Assembly: GCA_016715065.1 (NCBI GenBank)
Contig: JADKBN010000031.1
Span: forward strand, 124,001-188,000
Source of the DNA: Fibrobacterota bacterium
Lineage (GTDB): Bacteria > Fibrobacterota > Fibrobacteria > UBA5070
Length of the DNA stretch: 64,000 nt
Direction: 5' to 3'
The notes under the pieces were generated by a model that made no database searches, was not told the origin of the DNA, and saw only the letters and a program-made list of their open reading frames with translations. The translations under genes were made by a program, and so were the position numbers. Positions 53,291 through 62,002 of this stretch are shown piece after piece (positions within the stretch are counted from its first letter, which is position 1; the number at the start of each line of letters is the position of its first letter).

Positions 53291-54193
53291 TCAGGCTGGG
53301 CCACTTTTCCGCAAACCGACTTCAAGGTTTCCGCTGAATCCAAGTTTGTCGGCGATCCAGAACAGTCCCGCCGCCAGATGCCCGATTACGGGCGGCAGCC
53401 GCTCCAAAGCTTGCAGCCAAAACCAGTCTTCGCCGACGAACACCAGCGGCAATTCGAAGCCGCTCGCCTGGGCAAATTTTGCGACAGATTTTGGAGAATA
53501 GCCGTGCAGATGGTACGGAGGCTTGTAGGCGGATAGGAATGGACAATGCGTTCCGCGGATCCTTGACAGGATTTGCTTGAGGTTCCCCAGCAGGGATCGC
53601 TCCCTGGGGAAGACCAGATAAAGCACGCCACCGGGCTCCAGCAGCCTAAACGCCTTCTGGAAGTAAGCGCGAGGATCGGCTACGTGTTCAAAAACGGAGT
53701 CGGCGTAGATCAGGGAAAACGTCCGGCCTTCCGGCAGCTCCAAAAACCCTTCGCCAACCACAGCAAGTCCCTTGGCCTGCAACTTCTTCTGGAAATCAGG
53801 TGAGGGCTCCTGGGCCAGGACCTTCCAGCCTTCCTGCGCGAGTTTGGCGCAAAAATGGGCATAGATCCCCGATCCAACTTCAAGAAGATCCCGCTTTTCC
53901 GTTTTGATGATGGTTTGGATGCGCGAATACCTGGCATTCGGGTTCACACTTTCGCGGATCCGCCCCCACCTCGGCGAGTCCGGGACGAAATAACCATCAC
54001 CGTAGAGAAGCTGAAAATCCGCTTCCGACCACAATGGCATGGGATCAATCCGCAGATGCCCGCAAGAGCGGCACTGCAGCACCCTGGATCCGCTTGGAGC
54101 ACCCACGGGATCCCTACTCAGGTCGGGAGCGCCCAAAGCGACCGAGCGAGCCTCTCCGCAGGCAGGACAATCGCCAGAAAGATACTGAGGCAT
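53291..54193 (-). CDS. Methyltransferase with N-terminal zinc-ribbon
   Basis: 300 residues. CPAC near residue 9 and CRSCGHLRID around 42 make a putative zinc-binding N-terminal part; then a class I methyltransferase domain: DLLEVGSGIYAHFCAKLAQE, YADSVFEHVADPRAYFQKAF and LEPGGVLYLVFP. This architecture is common for sugar C- or O-methyltransferases. ATG 54193 shares its first base with the stop of the preceding gene (TGATG). Confidence 0.85.
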   Translation of the reverse strand: MPQYLSGDCPACGEARSVALGAPDLSRDPVGAPSGSRVLQCRSCGHLRIDPMPLWSEADFQLLYGDGYFVPDSPRWGRIRESVNPNARYSRIQTIIKTEKRDLLEVGSGIYAHFCAKLAQEGWKVLAQEPSPDFQKKLQAKGLAVVGEGFLELPEGRTFSLIYADSVFEHVADPRAYFQKAFRLLEPGGVLYLVFPRERSLLGNLKQILSRIRGTHCPFLSAYKPPYHLHGYSPKSVAKFAQASGFELPLVFVGEDWFWLQALERLPPVIGHLAAGLFWIADKLGFSGNLEVGLRKSGPA

Positions 54194-55359
54194 CAACGCA
54201 CTCCCATTCCAAGAAGGTTCCGGTATATCTCGACATATGCAGCGCTCATTCGTTTTTTGTCGAACCGCTCCAGGGCATCCGCGCGGGCATTGGATCTCAC
54301 ATTCTCGAAGGACTCGAGCGCCCCCATCACGCGCGCGAGCACCTCGGCCAGTGAGTCCGGATCTTCCGATCGAAACAGGAAGCCGTTCCAGCCATCCTTC
54401 ACTACCTCTCGGAAAGGCCCGATGTCGGAAAACACAGACAGGCTTCGGCATAGCTGCGCCTCCACCGATGCCAACGACAGTCCTTCCACCCGGGAGGGCA
54501 TGCAAAACACGTCGAAGGCCGACAACAACGCAGGAACATCTCCGCGCGGGGGATGGACCGAGACCCGGTCCTCCAGGCCATGGCGGGCGATGGTCGCCCT
54601 CACCTCCGGCAGATTGTCCTGCGGCCCACCGTAAGCCGCCCCGAAGATCACCACGCGCCACGGCCGATCCATGGCCGGCAATTTGGCCATGGCCTCCACC
54701 AGGATTTCTTGGCCCTTGCGGGTGGTCAGTGATCCCACGGTTCCGATCAAGATATCGTCGGGCGAAAGACCCAACTCCTGCCGGATCCGCTGTCGCTCCG
54801 CTTGGGAAGGCTGGAACCGCTCGGTATCGGCACCGTTGAGCACAACCCGCAACTTGGATTCTGGAATGGACTCAAGCTTCCGGGCGGAATCCGCAGCGGA
54901 CTGGGAAACGGCCGTGATCACTTGGGTGTATTTGGAAAGCCACCGATTCAGAACGTGCGCCCATTTGGGGAACCACTCGTACAGGCTATGCAGGGTATGC
55001 ACACGGAAAGGCACGCCTGCAATCATCGCGGCAAGGCGACCAATCGCTGCTGGCAAAAAATCGCAAGTGTGAACCAACTCGATGCCATCTCGCTTGAAAT
55101 CCCTGCGCAACTGCAGGAAAACGCGAAACAGGGAAGGCAGTGATCCAAGGCGGACCGCATTGGACGCGCCGTAGACGCGAATCTCGATTCCCCTGCGCCG
55201 AAATTCTCCCAGCCATGGATTGCTCGGGGTAAGCAGATACAAAATGGGCTCGAACTCTTGGCGAGACAATGAGTCGATCAGATCTCCGGTGAATCGCTCC
55301 AGTCCGCCCTCATGGACCGCCGTCAAGATGTACGCGATTCGACGAGGCGATCCGGTCAT
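54193..55359 (-). CDS. Family 4 glycosyltransferase
   Basis: 388 residues, GT-B fold. AYILTAVHEGGLERFTGDLI opens the N-terminal half, IGTVGSLTTRKGQEILVEAM the C-terminal half, and CMPSRVEGLSLASVEAQLC is the E-x7-E donor site. ATG 55359 overlaps the preceding GT2 stop (ATGA). Retaining transferase; donor sugar unknown. Confidence 0.9.
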   Translation of the reverse strand: MTGSPRRIAYILTAVHEGGLERFTGDLIDSLSRQEFEPILYLLTPSNPWLGEFRRRGIEIRVYGASNAVRLGSLPSLFRVFLQLRRDFKRDGIELVHTCDFLPAAIGRLAAMIAGVPFRVHTLHSLYEWFPKWAHVLNRWLSKYTQVITAVSQSAADSARKLESIPESKLRVVLNGADTERFQPSQAERQRIRQELGLSPDDILIGTVGSLTTRKGQEILVEAMAKLPAMDRPWRVVIFGAAYGGPQDNLPEVRATIARHGLEDRVSVHPPRGDVPALLSAFDVFCMPSRVEGLSLASVEAQLCRSLSVFSDIGPFREVVKDGWNGFLFRSEDPDSLAEVLARVMGALESFENVRSNARADALERFDKKRMSAAYVEIYRNLLGMGVR

Positions 55360-56132
55360 CGACGTCCTGCGAATTTTAGAATCCGACGCGACGAGGTCCG
55401 CACGGCCCAGGCCACGAGTCGGACCATGGTTTGCAATACACTCAGCCCTTGGATGTTGTGAAGAATCTTCCAGTTGATGCGGACCGATTCCAACTTGTTC
55501 TGGGAAAGCGACCCGGAAATGACTCGATACTTGACGAGGCTGCCTGGACACCGGACCGCCACAGCGCCCTTGCGCAGGTATTCCAGCCAAAGGGCGAAAT
55601 CATGGTTGAGGCGCAACGGGAGCATGATGGGGTCGCCGATCGCTACCCGATCCACCAGAACACTGGAAAGTCCAATGTCGTTTCCCCAGGTCAGTCGATC
55701 CCAATCCGGTCTGTCCGGTGCGCTGACCACGACCCCGAGAGATCGCCCCTGTAGATCAATCCATTCGTAATTCGAGAAGACAAATCCTGCGCAAAATTCG
55801 CGTAGAGTGGCCATCTGGGCTTCAAGTTTCGTGGGAACCCACAAGTCGTCGCTGTCTAGAAAGGCGATGTACCTTCCCAAAGCGACTTGAACTCCAACAT
55901 TGCGCGCCAGAGCTGCACCTTGGTTAGTTGCCAGCTTTACCGATCGGATCCTTGCGTCGGTTGCAACCAGTTGCGCAACCAACTCCCTTGATGTATCCGA
56001 TGAGCAATCGTCCACCAGGATCAGTTCCCATTCACGCCAAGTTTGCGCTTGAACAGAATTCACAGACTCGAGCAGGGTTCGTGCCGAGTTGTACACCGGC
56101 ATCACAATGGAAACGAGTTCGCTCTCCATCAT
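55356..56132 (-). CDS. Family 2 glycosyltransferase
   Basis: 258 residues. VSIVMPVYNSARTLLESVNS, ILVDDCSSDTSRELVAQ, IAFLDSDDLWVPTKLEAQM (D-S-D-D) are GT2 core motifs; shorter than average. First gene of the leftward GT2-GT4-methyltransferase-GT2 operon, each coupled by 0- to 4-base overlaps or a single base gap. Confidence 0.88.
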   Translation of the reverse strand: MMESELVSIVMPVYNSARTLLESVNSVQAQTWREWELILVDDCSSDTSRELVAQLVATDARIRSVKLATNQGAALARNVGVQVALGRYIAFLDSDDLWVPTKLEAQMATLREFCAGFVFSNYEWIDLQGRSLGVVVSAPDRPDWDRLTWGNDIGLSSVLVDRVAIGDPIMLPLRLNHDFALWLEYLRKGAVAVRCPGSLVKYRVISGSLSQNKLESVRINWKILHNIQGLSVLQTMVRLVAWAVRTSSRRILKFAGRR

Positions 56133-56333
56133 CCATTCGCTCTGTGGACTGAATTTTCGCTACTGCAACTCGGCAGGGAAAGGCGGCACATTGAGCCCCC
56201 TGATGAAGGGAAGCTGGAACACCCCAAAATGCCGGGGCATGATCGCGTGTGGATGCTCATGCTGATCTACAATAGTAGGCATTTCCAAAGGCCGCTTCCG
56301 CTTTGGTTGTGGGAATTCCCGTCGATGGCCGGG

Positions 56334-56609
56334 TTAGCCTCTCCTCTGCACTGGCCCGAACGCACGCTCGTAACGCGAGAGGTTGTCCTGTAGGGTCTGG
56401 ATCAAAGACACCATGTGCGACGGGGTCGTGATGATCCTGGCTCCAACCTTTGCTTTCGGGACTCCCGGAAGGAGTCGTGCGAAGTCCAAAACGAACTCAT
56501 GCGGACTGTGGCTCACCAACACGAAGTTCGAGTAGATCCCCTCAGCTTCCTTTTCGGAAAGCTCGATGTTGATGGCATTGTCCCCTTCGGGATTCACTGG
56601 TGCGACCAT
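56334..56609 (-). CDS. DUF3467 protein
   Basis: 91 residues from ATG 56609. NAINIELSEKEAEGIYSNFV, SHSPHEFVLDFARLLPGVPK and GARIITTPSHMVSLIQTLQD then LSRYERAFG follow the DUF3467 pattern across its full length. Function unknown; conserved in Bacteroidota, Fibrobacterota and others. The upstream extension of the frame is not similar to anything. Confidence 0.85.
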   Translation of the reverse strand: MVAPVNPEGDNAINIELSEKEAEGIYSNFVLVSHSPHEFVLDFARLLPGVPKAKVGARIITTPSHMVSLIQTLQDNLSRYERAFGPVQRRG

Positions 56610-56944
56610 AGCGAACAAACCTAGATCTTGGCTCCTGCCCAGTGGGCATGAATCATCCTTCGCATCCCCACGCGTTCTCACTTCCAATGATTCTTCGGAG
56701 GAGTCTGCCCGCGTTGGCCGCGCTGCTACGTCGTTCCGTGCCAACAGGACAAGGTCGTGGCAGACTCTCTGCTCGAGGCTCCCTTCACGCCTCTCGGACA
56801 AGAAGCACTTCCCTGGATACCCAACTGCTTCCCGTCGGGAAGCTTTCCTTAAAATGGCTGGAACACTGGGGGGGACAGGGTTGAGGTTTAAGGAAATTGA
56901 TGCCGCCGGTTCGCACTACGGGCCGACCTATACTCCCCCCTCAC

Positions 56945-57871
56945 ATGGCGCGTTTCTTCAACGCCACCCGCCCTTGCTTCCCGGAAGACCACTACTTCCT
57001 GCCTCCTCAGGCTCGGCCGCCGAAGTCGCACCTGGAGCGCTACATCCGCGACCAGATGTACTGGGTGCTCCATGCGCCGCGCCAGACCGGCAAGACCACC
57101 TTCCTGCAAACCTGGATGCGCGAGATCAACGACTCCGGCGAAGCCGTTGCCTGCTACGTGAGCGTGGAGCGCTGCCAGGGAATCAGTGACATCGAACGCG
57201 CGATCCCGATGGCCTGCGAAGCAATGGTCGACTATGCGCGCAAGATGCTCCCCGCAGAACTGGTCCCGGTGCTGTCCAAAGACGCATTGCCCGGAAGCGC
57301 ACTTTCCGATGCGGCCAGCCGCTGGGCCGAACTCTGCGCCCCCAAGCCCTTGGTGATCCTGTTCGACGAAGTGGACACTCTGGAGGGCCCCGCCATGATC
57401 TCCTTCTTGCGCCAGATGCGCGGTGGATTCGCGAGCCGAGGCGTTGGGAAGTTCCCGGTCAATCTGGCACTCGTAGGCATGCGCGGCATGCGCGATTACC
57501 TGACCCACAGCAAAGACGGCGAGCTCGTCAATCCGGGATCACCGTTCACCCCCGAAGGCAGGGACGCCGGAGGGGGAGCTGGGGCGAAGCCGCAGCCCGA
57601 AGGGTACCAGCCCAGGATGGACTGGTACAACATCAAGCAGGATTCCGCCACCCTGGCCAATTTCTCGAACGAGGATATCGTGGCGCTACTGGGACAGCAC
57701 ACGACAGAATCTGGCCAAACGTTCCTGCCGGAAGCGGTGGAGGCCATCTGGTACTGGACCCAGGGCCAGCCTTACCTGGTCAACAAGCTTGGAAATTGTC
57801 GTGTTGACCTGGGACGTTGTTCAGGCGCCGGGCGGAGAAGTCACCGTAGTAGGAGCTTAAGGCACCAGTGA
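56945..57871 (+). pseudogene. AAA-type ATPase of the AAA/PD-(D/E)XK family, truncated
   Basis: 308 residues. RFFNATRPCFPEDHYFLPP, then Walker A in APRQTGKTTF (about 46-55), Walker B in LVILFDEVDTLEG and the sensor-like LVGMRGMRDYL identify the AAA_lid ATP-binding family that usually has a C-terminal nuclease-like domain and about 500 residues. Homology stops at WTQGQPYLVNKL (57786); the rest of the frame is nonsense. In the next frame the DNA reads LEIVVLTWDVVQAPGGEVTV and stops at 57860, like the extreme C-terminus of this family (ending TVxG). So the middle C-terminal part is deleted with loss of frame. An in-frame insertion at 57548-57628 breaks the ATPase domain too. Confidence 0.7.
57548..57628. 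repeat. 81-bp in-frame insertion in AAA gene
   Basis: Between the conserved GSPF and NIKQDSATLANFS, which normally adjoin, 27 codons are inserted. The insert contains CCCGAAGG twice (57551, 57596) and a perfect 7-bp inverted repeat GTACCAG/CTGGTAC (57604-57610, 57622-57628) at its right end. The length keeps the frame. Confidence 0.6.
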
Positions 57872-57945
57872 AGTAGATTGGTTCTCAATTTCAGCTTTTT
57901 TCGCCGACTTGACCGACCCATCCGCCTCCACCACCGAGCTTCCAG

Positions 57946-59340
57946 ATGTCCAACCCCTCCAGCGCCGCAGCGCCACCCATCCAATTCACGCCCTACCAGA
58001 AGATGGTGGTGGCGCTTCTCGCTTTTTTGCAGTTCACCATCATCCTGGACTTCATGATCCTCTCGCCGCTGGGGCCCATCCTGATGCCGGCCCTTTCGAT
58101 CGACACCCACCAGTTCGGCCTGGTGGTCAGCGCCTATGCGTTCAGCGCGGGGATCTCGGGGATCATCGCCGCCGGGTTCGCCGACCGCTTTGACAGAAAA
58201 CGGATGCTCATGGTGTTCTATGCCGGGTTCCTGTTCGGGACGTTCCTTTGCGGGATCGCGCCCACCTACGGCTTCCTGCTGGTAGCCCGCATCGTGGCGG
58301 GATTGTTCGGCGGCGTGATCGGAGCCATCAACTTCGCGATCGTGGCAGACCTTTTCCCCTTGGCCGTGCGGGGCCGCGCCATGGGCTCCATCCAAAGCGC
58401 CTTCGCCGCAAGCCAGGTCTTGGGGATCCCCATCGGGCTCATGCTGGCCACCCATTTTGGATGGCACGGCCCGTTCCTGCTGATCGTGGGCCTGGGGCTG
58501 TTCGTGGGAATCTTCATCCTCTGGAAGCTCCAGCCCATGACTTCACATCTGCATCAAGCTCCATTGGGGCGCCATCCATTGCTCCACCTCTGGAAGATCG
58601 GCACCAATCGCCGCTATTTGGTGGGCTTTTCCGCCACCATGCTGGTGGCCACCGGTGGATTCATGCTGCAGCCCTTCTCCAGCAATTTCATCGTCCACAA
58701 TCTGGGCGTGTCGCTGAAAGCTCTGCCCTTGCTGTTCGTGGCCACCGGTGTTGTGGGCATTTTCGCGGGACCTCTCATGGGGCGCCTTGCCGACCAATAC
58801 GGCAAATTCCGTCTGCTGGTGGGCGCCACCCTCGCATGTGTGGCGGTGCTGATCTGGTGGACCCACCTGGGCATCACGCCGCTTTGGCTGGCCATCGTCG
58901 GCAACTGCGTGTTGTTTGCCACCATCTCGGGGCGCATCGTGGGATCCACCACCTTGATCTCCGGTGTTCCGGAGCTTCGCGACCGCGGCGCGTACATGTC
59001 CATCAGTTCTTCCATGCAGCAGTTCGCGGGCGCGGTGTCGTCGTGGGTGGCGGGACTGATCGTGGTGGAGGCGCCAGGTGGGCGCATCGAGAACTTCGAT
59101 GTGCTGGGCTGGGTGGTGATCGGGGCCATGATGGTCACCCTGGTGCAGATGCGATCGGTGGACCGCATGGTGAAGGCCACAGCAGCCGTTCGTAGTAAGC
59201 CAGCTGAATCCGCAACTAACCTCGCCCTTCGAGACGCCCGGGGCCGGCCACCGGCGGGCCCCCGGTTCTCCTGTCGATCCAGACCGGGAGTTTTCCTCGC
59301 CTCTTCCGCCGTGCCTTCCGAAATGCGATTCTCCAGATAG
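57946..59340 (+). CDS. MFS transporter with repeat-derived C-terminal tail
   Basis: 464 residues, twelve helices. FTIILDFMILSPLGPILMPAL, then GFADRFDRKRMLMVFYAGFL, the MFS motif A loop, and GRLADQYGKFRLLVGATLAC in the second half. Resembles DHA1 drug/sugar efflux proteins (PbuE/AraJ-like). The transporter proper ends near VDRMVKATAAV; the last ~45 residues are coded by a REP-like half-element and beyond. Substrate unknown. No regulator next to it. Confidence 0.85.
   Translation: MSNPSSAAAPPIQFTPYQKMVVALLAFLQFTIILDFMILSPLGPILMPALSIDTHQFGLVVSAYAFSAGISGIIAAGFADRFDRKRMLMVFYAGFLFGTFLCGIAPTYGFLLVARIVAGLFGGVIGAINFAIVADLFPLAVRGRAMGSIQSAFAASQVLGIPIGLMLATHFGWHGPFLLIVGLGLFVGIFILWKLQPMTSHLHQAPLGRHPLLHLWKIGTNRRYLVGFSATMLVATGGFMLQPFSSNFIVHNLGVSLKALPLLFVATGVVGIFAGPLMGRLADQYGKFRLLVGATLACVAVLIWWTHLGITPLWLAIVGNCVLFATISGRIVGSTTLISGVPELRDRGAYMSISSSMQQFAGAVSSWVAGLIVVEAPGGRIENFDVLGWVVIGAMMVTLVQMRSVDRMVKATAAVRSKPAESATNLALRDARGRPPAGPRFSCRSRPGVFLASSAVPSEMRFSR
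59221..59268. repeat. REP-like half element inside the MFS 3' end
   Basis: CTCGCCCTTCGAGACGCC, a GC-rich hairpin (CCGGGGCCGG...CCGGCGGGCCCCCGG), then TTCTCCTG: this is the order of the right arm of the repeat at 16020-16175, with the final CAGGACGAACGG lost. It is translated as the MFS tail. Confidence 0.55.
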
Positions 59341-59380
59341 GTTTGGTCCATTCGATCACTCCTTATCCCGGAGAACTTTC

Positions 59381-61837
59381 ATGATCTCGCTTCGCCGACT
59401 CTTTGCCATTGCCGGACTGATGGCCACAGGGGCCCAAGCACTGACCTCGACTGCCTACGACTGGAAGAGCGTGGTGATCGGCGGCGGTGGATTCGTGGAT
59501 GGATTCGTGTTCCACCCCAAGGCAAAAGGCGTTCTGTATGCCCGCACCGACATGGGCGGAGCGTATCGGTGGCATGTGGCTTCCAACTCGTGGATGCCCA
59601 TCACCGATTGGATCGGCCGGACCTCCGACAACATGGGTGTGTTGGCGATCGCGTTGGATGCCCAGGACTCCAGTAAAGTTTTCTTGCTGACCGGCAAGTA
59701 CACCAACAGCTGGAGCAACGAATACGGCTACGTGCTGGGATCCAGTGATGGCGGACGCACCTTCCCCTTGCATACGGCCCTACATGGGAAGGTGGGCGGA
59801 AACGAAGAGGGACGCGGAGCAGGCGAACGCTTGGCGGTGGATCCCAATTTGGGAACCGTGTTGTACTGGGCCGGCTCGCATTGGGATTCGGTGGCCTGGG
59901 GCGGGAACCCGCAAGACACCTGGCGCAAAGGTGCGCTGTGGCGCAGTGTGGATGGGGGCAAGACCTTCGATTCGCTGTCCGCAGGCCCCACGGGCAACGG
60001 GCTGTTCGTGATCCTGGATCCCGCCAGCGGCGTGTCCGGCAAGAAAACCAGCCGGTTGTTCGCCTCCTTTGATAGCTCCAACGCGGGCAAGGCGGCGATC
60101 TGGGCCAGCCTCGATTCCGGCGCCACCTGGAGCCTGCTGGCAGGCCAACCGGCGAACCTGATCGCCACGCACGGGACCATCGCGGGTCGCTACGTGTACT
60201 TCAGCGCCAACAACGGACTCGGGCCCAATGGCGTCACGGGCGGCCAACTGTGGCGATATGGCTTGGATGACAATTCTTGGAAAGACGTCTCGCCCGTCAA
60301 GTCCGCCACCTTCGGGTACGGAAGTGCCTCGGCCTGGGATCTGGCTCCCTCCCGGGTGGCGGTCAGCTCCCTGAACCGCTGGAACAAGGAAGAAGTCTGG
60401 GTTTCGCGCGACACCGGCGCCACCTGGACCTCCACCCTATTCCAAGGCGGCACGTTGGATCTTTCCCCCGCCCCCTGGAAGAGCGTACGCAATCCCCACT
60501 GGCTGGCGAGCCTGCAGACGGACCCCTTCGACACTTCCGCGGCGCTGTTCGGCACCGGCTACGGCGTGTTCCGCACCCGGAACCTCCTTTCAGGCAGTCC
60601 CGTGTGGGCGCCCGCCGATTCCAACCTGGAAGAGCTGGTGTCCAAGCAGATGGTGTCGCCTCTCTACGGACCGCCGCTGGTGACCGCCGTGGGCGACCAA
60701 GACGGATTCCGTCATGTCCGCCTGGACCAAACGCCTGCCACCACCTTCAGCCCCAATGCGGGAACCAGCATGGCGATCGATGTGGCCTGGCTGCGCCCGA
60801 GCTTCTATGTGGACGCCCACAACGGCACCGCACCCAACGGCGGCAAGGGCTACGGATCCTACAGCATCGATTCCGGCAAGACCTGGACAGGATTTGCCAC
60901 CCAGCCTGCCGGCATGACATCGTCCAACGGCGGCGGCACGCGCACCATCGCCACCTCCGCCGACGGCGCGAACATCCTCTGGGCGCCACCGGGAGCGTCC
61001 GCCCCGTATTGGTCCGGCGACAGCGGGAAGACATGGCTCGAATCCGCCGGAACCGTGCCTCCGGCGGCGGACATCGGCTACGCCTTGCCATTTTCCGACA
61101 AACTCAATCCCGCCAAGATGTATTTGTGGGACATGGTCGCGGGCGCCTTCCACACCAGCACCGATGGCGGACGGTCGTTCACAAAGGGCGCCACCAGCTT
61201 CACGGGACTTCCCTCCTACGCCACCTCCAGCGGCGTGGCCGCTTCGTCGCCTTTGCGCGAGGGCGAGATCTGGCTCACCTCCGGAAGCAGCGGACTGCAC
61301 CGCTCCACCAATTCGGGGGCGAGCTTCGACAAAGTGAGCGGCGTGTCGGAAGCCTACCTGGTGACCTTGGGCAAACCCGATCTGGCCAACGGCAAGACGG
61401 CACCTGCCGTGTACCTGTGGGGCAAGGTGGAATCGGTCACGGGACTGTTCCGCTCCACCGACAGCGCCGCGAGCTGGACGCGCATCAATGATGATGCCCA
61501 CCAATACGGCACCCTCCACTGGCTGGTCGCCGACGCCAACCTGTTCGGACGGCTCTACTTGGGAACCGAAGGCCGAGGCGTGATCTACGGCACACCGGGA
61601 AGCCCTTCCTCCAATCGGCCACGCCTGTCTGCCTCCACCCCCAACCTGCACCGCGAAGGATTGTTCCTGAAAGCATCGGGAACCCCGGCCATCCAGTTGT
61701 ATGATCTCCAGGGCAAGAGCCAGCGGGAATCCTGGGAAGGACCCGTTGGACAGATTTTGGATCTGGCGGGATTGCCTCGCGGCCTCTACTTCGCACGAGC
61801 GGGCAAGGAAGGCTTGAAGGTGCAGATCGTCGAGTGA
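59381..61837 (+). CDS. Secreted GH74 xyloglucanase
   Basis: 818 residues. Signal peptide (RLFAIAGLMATGAQA), then two seven-bladed propellers. YDWKSVVIGGGGFVDGFVFH and VLYARTDMGGAYRW are the GH74 opening with the catalytic Asp in TDMGGAYRW; sialidase-like S-x-D-x-G-x-T-W turns recur (SSDGGRTF, SVDGGKTF, SLDSGATW, SRDTGATW). Cuts xyloglucan backbones outside the cell. The last ~75 residues (IQLYDLQGKSQRESW to VQIVE) form a T9SS-type sorting tail. Confidence 0.93.
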   Translation: MISLRRLFAIAGLMATGAQALTSTAYDWKSVVIGGGGFVDGFVFHPKAKGVLYARTDMGGAYRWHVASNSWMPITDWIGRTSDNMGVLAIALDAQDSSKVFLLTGKYTNSWSNEYGYVLGSSDGGRTFPLHTALHGKVGGNEEGRGAGERLAVDPNLGTVLYWAGSHWDSVAWGGNPQDTWRKGALWRSVDGGKTFDSLSAGPTGNGLFVILDPASGVSGKKTSRLFASFDSSNAGKAAIWASLDSGATWSLLAGQPANLIATHGTIAGRYVYFSANNGLGPNGVTGGQLWRYGLDDNSWKDVSPVKSATFGYGSASAWDLAPSRVAVSSLNRWNKEEVWVSRDTGATWTSTLFQGGTLDLSPAPWKSVRNPHWLASLQTDPFDTSAALFGTGYGVFRTRNLLSGSPVWAPADSNLEELVSKQMVSPLYGPPLVTAVGDQDGFRHVRLDQTPATTFSPNAGTSMAIDVAWLRPSFYVDAHNGTAPNGGKGYGSYSIDSGKTWTGFATQPAGMTSSNGGGTRTIATSADGANILWAPPGASAPYWSGDSGKTWLESAGTVPPAADIGYALPFSDKLNPAKMYLWDMVAGAFHTSTDGGRSFTKGATSFTGLPSYATSSGVAASSPLREGEIWLTSGSSGLHRSTNSGASFDKVSGVSEAYLVTLGKPDLANGKTAPAVYLWGKVESVTGLFRSTDSAASWTRINDDAHQYGTLHWLVADANLFGRLYLGTEGRGVIYGTPGSPSSNRPRLSASTPNLHREGLFLKASGTPAIQLYDLQGKSQRESWEGPVGQILDLAGLPRGLYFARAGKEGLKVQIVE

Positions 61838-61878
61838 TCTTCGCCCGGGAACTTCCAGGGGACGCCCCCCCCTTTGAT

Positions 61879-61921
61879 CTCATCGCGCTTTGCGAACCTC
61901 TCGGAGGGTCGCGATGAGTTT
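61879..61921 (+). terminator. Probable terminator after GH74 gene
   Basis: Perfect 9-bp stem CTCATCGCG/CGCGATGAG enclosing a smaller CCTC/GAGG hairpin, followed by TTT. It begins 42 bases after the GH74 stop. Confidence 0.55.
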
Positions 61922-62002
61922 CCCAGGTTATGTTAGAATCCTGCTTCCACTCCGACCGTTGATCCAATGTCGCTCCTTGCAACCGATTCCCGAAGGGCCT
62001 CC

